This document shows positions 55,553 through 64,000 of a DNA stretch of 64,000 nt, one piece after another. The position numbers and the translations under genes were made by a program. Location of the stretch: the NCBI GenBank assembly GCA_013176395.1, contig JABMLP010000026.1, positions 248,001-312,000 on the forward strand, in the 5' to 3' direction. Every line of letters starts with the position of its first letter. Position 1 is the first letter of the stretch. The notes below the pieces were generated by a model that saw only the letters and a list, made by a program, of their open reading frames with translations, did no database searches and had not been told where the DNA came from. The stretch comes from Venturia oleaginea. Lineage: Eukaryota > Ascomycota > Dothideomycetes > Venturiales > Venturiaceae.

Positions 55553-58185
55553 GATGGTGGTTGTTGTATCGTGGTGGTGGTAATGTTTAAGTAACAACAC
55601 AACACCCCCCTTTGGAGTGATTGGGCTTTGGAGGTGGACGCACATGACACCACAACGTCAAGTGCTTATTAAGATACAATATCATACAAGTTCAAATGTT
55701 TCGGCGCCGAGCAGCTTTCTGGATCAAATGTGCTTTGAAAGCCTGCGTTGACGGAGTGTGTACGGGTAGGCGCGCAAGGTAACTCGTAGAAGAACACTCA
55801 GTTTACTCGGAGAATGCCACAATGACAAAGATCCGATGTCAATCACGTACTGGCCTTGCAACTGAGTTTGCAACCCACTCAAGGTTTGGCAAACGATGGT
55901 CTTGAAGAGATTCGATCTTGATAGCCTTGAACGGTTAGATATGATGTAAGATTGGAGCGCGTGAACGATCTGTGGACTCGCATACAGTAGGACTAAACGT
56001 CTTGAAGGAAATCACAGCTAATCATGAGCCCAACTATTGGATATCTCATGTTCTATTGTAACCATTCATAATACCCAAATTGTCAGATGTTTCATGCTTT
56101 TTCAATCTTTGATGGAGTCTTGACTATGGCCACCGCACTGATGAAGAGCCACGTGTAGTTGAAGCCATGAACATAAGCCAGATTGCAAGGAAAGGCCCTC
56201 AGGCTCCTTGATTGGAAGAGATTGATTGGTTGCAGTGGACTGCCCTTTGATCGTCCTCACCTATATCGTCCTCTGTGAACACCCATAGGCCAACGCAGTG
56301 TATCGTTGCTCAGCCGCGCGAGGAGCCGTCCTTGCCGTAAACATCATGTTATTAGATTCTCTTGGGCGATCTACAGCCATCACAGAACTTGAGTAGAACC
56401 ACAATCATGTTGTGCGCAGATTGACAGTGGAAGATCCAATTGTTCTCTCTGCAGATCTGAGGGTACGATGATATTCCATCCCAGAGCGTGAATCCCGAAC
56501 TTGAATTTCGCTATACTTAACCAACACAAGAAAATATGGCCCAGTATTTAGTCTGGTACAGATCTTGTCTAGACCAGGGTTAATGTCTAATGATTTTCGT
56601 CAAGCCATTGCTCGATGCGTCTATATTTATTTGCCAGTCCACTTCTCGGCATCGCTAGACAACATGGATAGATATCCGTAGGTGTAGCTCCACTGAGGTA
56701 GGAGGCGCAGGATCCTCAAAAGCTCGTTATCCCGGTCAAAGCATCTGGGATTTTAGCGAGCACACGGCTAGAGGGTGGTAACGCTCTGGTTAGCTGTTTG
56801 TTAGCCTACTCGAGCCCTCCCGAATGCCTCGTGGGCTACGAGTATTTATCGGCCTGTGTACCTTGAAAGCACGGTAGGATGCAAGACGACGGACAAAAGG
56901 CCGGTCCGCACACGAAGTGTCGGGTATCACGAGAATTTGAAGAATTTGAGAAAGGAGAGGTAGCACAAGGTTTGCAGAGCTTGCCAACCAGGGCGCAGTG
57001 TAAGGGAGGGATGCAAGAGTACCGAATCCGTCAGTACTTCCACCTCAACTGATGATGCGGCTCTGTAGATATCCACTGTTTGATTTGCCGTCTGTATCTG
57101 GTCCACGGCTGGTTCCATGCCGCGTGGAATAATGGACCTAGAACGGGACACAGCCTGAAAAAGCGATTCACTGGGTTGCTGTGCAGAGCCGAGTCGGGGC
57201 CATATGGTTATGATTTCGGTAGCTCTGTGAAGCAATGACCAGTGCAGGTAACGGAGCTGTCGAAGTGGTGCAATCATCAGCAGTCAAGATGGGTTGAGCC
57301 GTCGTGTTATGGTTCTGCCGAGCGATGCAGCGATCAAGAACGTCTTTTTATTGGGGTGTGATAATATGCCCCTGAAGATCCAGGACGCAGCATCAGTGGA
57401 GTTTGTTGGAGAGGAGAGGAAGATCCTTAGTGTGGTCCCATGTCTGGCCATCCAAAGCTTGGCTCAAGGATTGGACGATGAAACAGCCGGGCAGCGAGAG
57501 CCATACACCAATCACAACACATCTCTCCCGACCTCATCCTCTATCTTCATCTTACTCCTGTGGCTTTGACCTCTCAAGTCCCCTCAGGACCTGGGATCGC
57601 CGGTCCTTCAAGACCCCTTTGGTACGACGTGGCTCAGCTGCCCGCAGACGCCACTAACTGTATGATGCTTCTCCCCATTTCAATATCCATCAAAGCTCCA
57701 GCAGGGACTCTTCTGCCCCGTTGAAACGGCGAGCTTACATGCTCCTGCCCGTCTATCGTGCAGACGTCCCGGAGACTAGGAAAATGAGAGTCAATGAAAA
57801 TATCGTGGTCTGCTTCGTACTCTTTGCCATTCCTTCCTACCCATCTTTCACCCTCAGCCATACTTCTTTTTTGACATCAGTTCACTCTTGTGACGTCTTC
57901 CACACTCACTGTCTTTCCTCCACACATTCACTCTTTCATTTGCATTTTTCTCTAAAGCATCTTCTTGCTCGGGCTTAGGAGTGTAATCGTAACCTACACG
58001 TCCTTATCTTGCCAGATTGAGATGACTTGAACAAGGTAGCACATTTTCCAGAATTGGCCCGAAACCCTCTCATTCGGCTCGTCATTCCTCCCGCTGAAAA
58101 GTCCGGCGCTGTCAATCTCGACATCTCCAGCGCCATATCCTCTTCCTGTTCTTTCTTCGGTACAATCTGACGACACTTAATCATA
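55553..58185. other. Long intergenic region upstream of the tyrosinase
   Basis: 2.6 kb with no supported gene. Frames at 56927-57277 (minus) and 57294-57569 (plus) have no domain and no splice partners. The length suggests a large regulatory region for the tyrosinase gene or a missed non-coding RNA. Confidence 0.4.
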
Positions 58186-60457
58186 ATGCTGTTCTCATCG
58201 AGCCTTTGGGTCACAGCCCTTCTCGCCACGACAGGCGTAGCATCGCCATCACCACAGCGGAGACAAGCTGCCCCAATTGCTGTCACTGGACTTGCGGGAC
58301 AATCCATACAGCCAAGATTGGAAGTTCGCGAACTTCAACAACAGCACCCTGATCAGTGGAATGTCTACATACTGGGATTACTTCGTATGCAACAAGTGGA
58401 CCAGAGCGACTTTCTGTCACATTTCCAGCTCGCAGGTGCGTAGTCTGCTGTACCACGCCGTGTCGTCAATTCAGTGCTCCTCGAGCTACACAGTCATCCA
58501 AAATACCGTTGGCTTCGAACTCTCTCAATTCGAGATCGATTGCGCTAAATTTCTGGCAACGAAAACTTCCCAAGATTGCCAGGAGTTTACGAACATTGAT
58601 CTCAAGTTGCGGATGGTGGTTCCAATTGAGCTGTACCTCGAGGGCCATGAATGAATGGAGCCAGTGTGGTGCCAGTTTTACCGTATGTTTGCTGATAAAT
58701 TTCTCTAGGTATTCATGGAGTTCCTGCGTCCAATTGGGCCGGTGTTACTGGCGTGCCGAACCCAAGAGGAGCAGGATGGTGCACACATGCTTCCAACCTT
58801 TTCCTTTCATGGCACCGACCCTATCTTGCAATCTATGAACAAGTGGTTTCAAAGCATGCTATGGATGCGGCCCGTGAATTTACTGGAGCTGACCATGATC
58901 GATATGTTACTGCTGCTCAAAACCTTCGCATTCCTTATTGGGACTGGGCGAGGCCTGTATCTTCCGGACAACATGCTGTTGCAGACAGCTTAAGCTCTTC
59001 AGGAGTTGTTGTGAACACCCCTCAGCAGTCGCAAGTTACCGTTCAAAATCCTTTGTATTCCTATCGGTTCCATCCAGTTGATTCAAGACTGGGATCTCCT
59101 GTGAGTCGATCTCATTTTCTTGGCAATGCCGTCAACAGCATGCCACTCTCGCTAGTTCGAGGCAAATATGGCTAGCCACTAACTCTCCTAAAACAGTATG
59201 TTAACTACGCTACCACTCTCCGCTACCCAACAACAAGAGATTCATCTGCTCGATCACAGGACTCGCAAATGATCTCAGGGGTTGATGCCCAGCAAGATGG
59301 TCTAAGACAGCGTGTCTACAACATTCTCAGCAACCAAAACAACTACTCCACTACAGGCTGCGAAGGCCCTTCATGCCATGGAGGTGCTTCAGGATTTGAC
59401 AGCATTGAGTCGATCCACGACGTGATCCACACTGTGACAGGTGGAAATGGTGGTGACATGACAAACATTGGGGTGTCCGCTTTCGACCCAATCTTCTGGT
59501 TACACCACACCACGATAGACAGGCTCTCTGCCCTGTTCCAAGGCCTAAACCCAGACAGCTATGTCCGCTCCGCGCCTCAAGCACGAAGCAACTACTGGTA
59601 CAACGCAAATGATGTATTGGGTGCTGATGCTCCATTGAAGCCATTCTACGCAGACACCAATGGAAATTTCCACACTTCAGACTCCGTTCGCGACCACACC
59701 AAGTTCGGCTACACATACTCCGAGCTCACCTCCGGGGACCGTGATGATATCGTCGCATCTATTAACCAGCTCTACGGTGGCAGCACCGCGCCCATGACTA
59801 AGCGCTCCTTGATCGGCGTCGCCCAGAACATCACCCAGACCGCCGCCAACATCACATCATCCTACGGTTCCGAGGTTGCCTCATACTTCCCATCCCGCGA
59901 ATACGTTACCAACATCCAAGCCGAAAAGTATGGTAAATTCGGATCCTACTTCATCCACGTTTTCCTCGGGGAACCAAGCTCGGATCCTTCTTGCTGGAGC
60001 ACGGATCCAAATTTGGTTGGAACACATGCGATCTTCTCCACTGCCGCTGATGGGGACAGTGACCAATCTCCTGTTATTGTCACGGGTGCTATGCCTTTGA
60101 CAGATGCGTTGAAGAAGCACCATCTTGGCGGCAAACTCACGTCGTTGGCCGAGGCGGTCATTGTGCCTTATCTTAAAGCTAACTTGGTCTGGAAAGCACA
60201 AAAGGTACGTTTTTCCTCTCTCCCAGTCTTGAAGTGAGGATATCATTTTACTAACTGAAGAACAGACCGAGGGCTGCGAAATCCCACACACAGAGTTACC
60301 TGATCTCCAAGTCTCAGTGGCAAGTACCCAGATCCAACCCGCGAACTCCATCTTCGAATTCCCAAAGTGGGTTGGTGACTGGAAGATACATACGGACGTT
60401 ACGGACGGCAAGCCAAACGGTATCTGCGACGTGCGAGAACTCCTATCGTTGTATTAA
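58186..60457 (+). CDS. Tyrosinase (polyphenol oxidase), probably secreted
   Basis: Four exons (58186-58435, 58709-59100, 59197-60204, 60266-60457) give 613 residues. A signal-like start (LFSSSLWVTALLATTGVASP) precedes the type-3 copper domain. CuA ligands are His86 (GIHG), His110 (CTHAS) and His119 (WHRPY), with Cys108 placed for the Cys-x-His thioether bond. CuB ligands are His288 and His292 (IHDVIH) and His317 (FWLHHTTIDR). FGYTYSEL is the tyrosine motif that ends the catalytic domain, followed by a C-terminal domain usual in fungal pro-tyrosinases. The enzyme hydroxylates monophenols and oxidises diphenols to quinones in melanin or phenol metabolism. Intron 1 is long (273 bp) and separates CuA His86 from the preceding helix, but the joined sequence fits the family. 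Confidence 0.93.
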
Positions 60458-61623
60458 GCGAATGTTACGACTGCATCTACAGCGAGACTACTCTCTTGTT
60501 ACGGAGTACGGACGAAGTATTTAATCATTAGACCAGCGACGAGAAATAAATTTTAGAAGTTGAACCGACAACTGGAGGGAATAGCATATTCAAGCGTTAT
60601 GTGTTTCGTGTGTTTGTTGATTGCGATCGCGATCTCGATGGTCTTTCACCTCTGTTTCCCCGGAGACTTGATGTCTACCTAATTTCGAACGAGCTTTGAG
60701 AGCATGTATTTTTATTTCTTTTTTCTGAGAAGAAACCTTGGATGGTCGGTGACTGTACCAGGAGATTTGTGCCGACATACCTATTTTCTTGTATGTTTTG
60801 TTTTATGATAGTTATTAGTGTAATGATATGAGCACTTGTTCGCCCGTTTGATTGATTCTCTATTACTGCTTCTCCCCTGTTGATAGATGTAATCGAAAAT
60901 TGGGCCTTTTAGTATTACCGTAGATGAAACACGGTTGATCTGTCAAGTCTGCTTATCACGCACGCAAGGTCCTGAGCTGTACTGGATTTGGAAAGACGTC
61001 ATAATTTGGGACCGTTGAGGGTGATTCTTAAGTGGAATTAAGCTTGATGTAGATCATGTTTGATGCATATCTAAATATCTACTATTTATGGGCATTAGTT
61101 GTCCTTTATCATCAGACCGTATACATGATCCTTGGACGCGAAGATTTGGAGCAAGTCCTGCGCTTCATGGATTTAAGCTGTTTCACGCACTTGGCAGACC
61201 GATATCGTAATCTCACAGTATAGAATGGAAAGGAGAGTACCGTACTATGATTACGACTCGAGGAAGAATGTTTTTTTATCAGCACTCAGCTTCACCAAAT
61301 CGATATTACGCCCGTGAAATTTCCGACCCTGGAGTTTCCGAAAATCGAAGGTGGGAATCATCTTTCCGAAGGCTTCTTTTAGCCGGAGAAAATGTGAAGC
61401 TCATGATCATATTACGTTGTTCCGCTTTAGCAAAGAAGCCTCGACTTTTTGGATCCCATCCCCTAGAATGTGCCAGTAAATGTGTACATCCATGTGAACT
61501 TGTTCCTGATTCTCGTTTTGATATGCCGAAACTCGATTGTCCTATCCTGTGCTGCTTGTGATATGATACACCAAAGTACAGTCGTCTAGCGCTTCCGTCC
61601 TTAACATGTCGTAACTGTCGCAA
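60458..61623. other. Convergent intergenic region
   Basis: About 1.2 kb between the tyrosinase stop and the QCR9 stop. Frames such as 61247-61561 are not supported as genes. Moderately A+T-rich. Confidence 0.45.
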
Positions 61624-62006
61624 TCATTCCTCTTCCTCAGCAGCCTGGACGTATTTAGCCTTGATGTCCTTCCATTGTCGGCCTCTGTTGATGCTGTCCC
61701 AGATTTTATCCGAGCTCTGGTCAAATGCCCTGTGACATGTCATGTCAGTCCAGTTGTCCATTTCCTGCCGATCCCACATCCTTGATACTTACATTTGGAT
61801 TGCGAAGGCGCTGACGAAGACGGTGGACAACATGATGCCGTTGCTTCGGAAGAAGGTGCTGTGTGGTGGGTTAGCGGAGGTGTACGGGTGGTCCGACGTG
61901 GTGGTGGTGGAGAGGTTTACTTGTAGATTGTGGAGGAGAGCTGTGTGCATCGCGATTAGCATATCATTGGAGCGGCAGGGAGCAGAATGATACTCACGCC
62001 GGCCAT
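61624..62006 (-). CDS. QCR9: Cytochrome bc1 complex subunit 9 (Qcr9)
   Basis: Four exons (62006-61998, 61940-61921, 61858-61793, 61729-61624) join into 66 residues: MAGLSSTIYNTFFRSNGIML, then a membrane segment STVFVSAFAIQMAF and DKIWDSINRGRQWKDIKAKY with an acidic end. This is the Qcr9/UCR9 family, a single-pass subunit of respiratory complex III in the inner mitochondrial membrane. The exons are unusually small (9, 20, 66 and 106 nt), so the gene is invisible as a long ORF. Introns are 57, 62 and 63 bp with GTGAGT, GTAAAC and GTAAGT donors. Every junction restores the family sequence in frame. It is divergent from PYM with 375 bp between starts. Confidence 0.93.
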
Positions 62007-62381
62007 TGTGTCTGATGGGTCCCTATGATGGTGTTTAAGTGTAGTTTAGGAGTCGTCGTGATGGTCAAAAGTCGGGAGAAGTTCAAGGTCTCGAGGACTA
62101 AGCCGAATCGGACCCATCTGATTGGCTCCATGGACATCGCGACTTTCGCCATCATCTCGACCATACAACTATCCGACAGATAATCTACATTCTTTTGGGA
62201 CGAGTAGAGCTGAGAGAGGCGTACTTGACTTGGCTGATCCTTGGATTATACTCTTCATCTGAACTCGGCAACCTCCTCTCTCACGAATATCCTCAAAACC
62301 CACCCCTCCATTTCTCTTCTCACACCTTATCATTAGACCTGAATTCCCGAAACCAAATCCGAGCCACCAGGGATCACCAAG
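62007..62381. promoter_or_regulatory. Shared divergent promoter region of QCR9 and PYM
   Basis: 375 bp between two opposite start codons. No specific site can be named with confidence. The PYM start is preceded by CACCAAG, a good fungal translation context. Confidence 0.5.
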
Positions 62382-62999
62382 ATGCCATCAGAGCCCCCGC
62401 CGGAATCAAGTAAAGCCGGAATAAAGACAGACAAAGACGGCAACCGCATTATCCCAACGTCAGTCAGACCGGACGGCACACTACGAAAGGCCATCAAGAT
62501 CAGGCCAGGATTCACGCCACCGGAAGACGTCGAAGTATACAAGAACCGAACGGCAGAGGCATGGAAGAGCAGAGGCAGAGGCAGCGTACCAGGCGCAGAG
62601 TCTGTTGACAGCGACAAGACCAAGGATGGTGCTGCGGGCAAGAATGCTAAGCGAAGGGAGGCACGGAAGAAAGCTGCCGCCGAGAATAAAGATGAACCGG
62701 TGAAGAAAGAGGAAAAGAAAGCGGAAGAAGTCGTGGATCCCGAGGTCGAGAAGCAGAAAGAAGTCAAGAAGCTGGTAAAGAAGCTGAAGCAGGCCAAAGA
62801 CTTGAAGGACAAGAAAGAGCAGGGTGCTGCACTGCTGCCTGAGCAGTTCGAGAAGGTTATCAGGATCAACGAGTTGATACGGCAACTGGACAATATGGGC
62901 TTTAATCTAGAGGGCGAGAAAAAGCAGACACCTACGGTGGATGGCGTGGAAAAGGATGCAGTCAATGGTGAGAAAGAGAAGGGAGATGCGAATACCTGA
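62382..62999 (+). CDS. PYM1: PYM/WIBG, partner of Mago (exon junction complex recycling factor)
   Basis: An uninterrupted ORF of 205 residues. The N-terminal Mago-binding domain is clear (DGNRIIPTSVRPDGTLRKAI, then KIRPGFTPPEDVEVYKNR). The middle is a charged lysine/glutamate-rich region. The end carries the conserved helix LLPEQFEKVIRINELIRQLD. In animals PYM binds Mago-Y14 and the ribosome and removes exon junction complexes from mRNA in the cytoplasm; the fungal role is inferred. A 241-codon frame on the opposite strand is a shadow of this gene's A/G-rich composition. No intron is needed. Confidence 0.93.
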   Translation: MPSEPPPESSKAGIKTDKDGNRIIPTSVRPDGTLRKAIKIRPGFTPPEDVEVYKNRTAEAWKSRGRGSVPGAESVDSDKTKDGAAGKNAKRREARKKAAAENKDEPVKKEEKKAEEVVDPEVEKQKEVKKLVKKLKQAKDLKDKKEQGAALLPEQFEKVIRINELIRQLDNMGFNLEGEKKQTPTVDGVEKDAVNGEKEKGDANT

Positions 63000-63542
63000 A
63001 AGCCATACAACAAGGATCTTGATCTTGAGATTATTTCACGCAACATCCACAACGACACTTGCCTTCGTGGAGTGGAGCCACGTTCAGCTAGTATTCCTAC
63101 ATACTTCCGTACCAGAGATGGTTTGAGGAATCACAGCTAGCTGTAAGATATATCCGGCACAAGAAGGAAAAGAGAAAGCATCACGGAGAAGATTGAAAGC
63201 CAGATGTACCAGGCATAATCTATCAAGAGCAGGGTAGACGTATATGGAAGAGCAGCCATTTTCGGGAGGCTGAAGTGGACGACTGCAAGATGGAATTCCT
63301 GGTCAACCGGACACTATCTGGTTCATAGAATAGGGCGACAGGATGATAATGTTTAACTCATTTCCACCGAATCACACTCCAGACAGCTTCTTATAGGCTG
63401 AGCTTCCCCTGCACGACCGTCCACGGTCATCGCCCCACAAAAACGAAAAAATGCACACCGCATCCACAGAAACTCACTATCATCAAAATCACAATTCAAA
63501 ACAGAAAAGAGCAAAAAGGAGTCCCTGGAGAACTATATAATC
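63000..63542. other. Intergenic region with Pol III terminator
   Basis: Contains the 3' flank of PYM and, near its right end, AAAAA at 63513-63517, which on the minus strand is a TTTTT terminator 25 nt beyond the tRNA-Glu gene. No other feature is supported. Confidence 0.5.
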
Positions 63543-63737
63543 TTCCGATGCCGGGAATTGAACCCGGGCTGAATATTTTTTAGCACTATGTAGGGGCATG
63601 TCGACAGCTGATGATAACGTACCCTACCCGGAACATGCTCGTTGATGAGAGCGGGTAATCCTAGCCACTGAGAAGCTTGTTAGTCGTTGTGCAGGTTGTT
63701 TGATGGGGTTGTGTTTACTAACCTAGACCACATCGGA
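63543..63737 (-). tRNA. tRNA-Glu(CTC) interrupted by three insertions
   Basis: Removing three segments gives a perfect 72-nt tRNA. Exons are 63737-63723, 63667-63646, 63631-63623 and 63568-63543. Acceptor TCCGATG pairs with CATCGGA; the D arm is GTCT...GGAT; the anticodon stem ACCCG/CGGGT is perfect with loop CTCTCAC (anticodon CTC at 63649-63647); the T arm is CCGGG-TTCAATT-CCCGG. The 14-nt insert 63645-63632 sits at the canonical 37/38 site and contains GAG, able to pair with the anticodon. The insert 63722-63668 (55 nt, GTTAGT...CGACTAAC...TTCTCAG) lies in the D loop after position 15. The insert 63622-63569 (54 nt, GTACGT...GTGCTAAA...ATTCAG) lies in the variable loop. The last two look like spliceosomal introns. 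A TTTTT terminator follows. It is either a working gene with extraordinary processing or a dead copy. Confidence 0.8.
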
Positions 63738-64000
63738 TGTTCATAGATGCGCCATCCTGGGTTTGGTCTTGATAGACCTTTGCGTTTGGCGCAAACAGCC
63801 TTGAGCTCGACTGCGATCAAGTGTCTTCTCGTTCCCAACAAGCACGATCATCTTGGACAACGATGACGTTTATCAAAACCTTTTCATCAAATCTTCACCG
63901 TCCAATCTTTTCAATTTTCAGCGATACAGGAAGCACCGTTTCATGCACATTGTAATGGGACGGAGTCCAATACTTTTCGTCCCGACAAGTTTCAACCACC
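63738..64000. other. Right-edge DNA
   Basis: Upstream of the tRNA gene. No coding or repeat feature is seen before the window ends. Confidence 0.4.

Noticed and set aside
62333..63058. 241-codon minus-strand frame
   Set aside because: It is antisense to PYM, whose domains are clear; the frame is Ser/Phe-rich nonsense without a domain.

Overview
The window is nuclear DNA of a filamentous ascomycete (Pezizomycotina). Genes are dense on both strands and broken by short 46-63 bp introns with GTAAGT/GTACGT-type donors and CTAAC/CTGAC-type branch sites. The gene set is typically fungal: fimbrin, Zn2Cys6 regulator, sedolisin, tyrosinase, PTH11-type rhodopsin-domain protein. A Leotiomycete is my best guess from overall protein flavour; that is an inference and not proven by the sequence.

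Layout. 0.5-17.6 kb is conserved housekeeping: Rrp14/SURF6 (ribosome biogenesis), a conserved unknown protein, Rpn12 (proteasome lid), a small GPI-type wall protein, Sld2 (replication initiation) head to head with IST1 (ESCRT-III regulator), a secreted sedolisin, fimbrin and a CYSTM-type protein. 18.1-23.7 kb is one complete, very young Ty3/gypsy chromovirus with identical 176 bp LTRs, a 5 bp target duplication, gag, pol with a chromodomain, and an 11-nt Tf1-like self-priming site. It sits in A+T-rich, repeat-derived DNA. 23.7-25.8 kb holds MITE-like inverted repeats and a 16-bp minisatellite. 25.9-32.2 kb carries a rhodopsin-domain membrane protein, a 2EXR protein, two doubtful membrane-protein ORFs and ribosomal protein eL19, whose start codon is split by an intron. 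33.0-36.3 kb is a PMR1-type Golgi Ca2+/Mn2+ ATPase. 38.2-48.9 kb is more accessory: a Zn2Cys6 regulator, a second 2EXR protein, a decayed RBR ubiquitin ligase with three in-frame stops, and two conserved unknown proteins. 49.2-60.5 kb contains a tRNA-like locus, a type-B carboxylesterase with a 5-nt microexon, a small secreted protein, a FAD monooxygenase and a tyrosinase. 61.6-63.0 kb has Qcr9 (respiratory complex III) divergent from PYM (exon-junction-complex recycling factor).

The most unusual item is at the right end. On the minus strand, 63543-63737, lies a tRNA-Glu(CTC) gene that folds perfectly only if three insertions are removed. One is a canonical 14-nt anticodon-loop intron containing GAG. 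The other two are 55 and 54 nt long, lie in the D loop and the variable loop, and look like spliceosomal introns (GT...branch site...AG) of the size used by the protein genes here. A second tRNA-like locus at 49258-49398 has a long structured insert.

Gene structures were joined by hand from splice signals, reading frame and family knowledge. No transcript data or database search was available.
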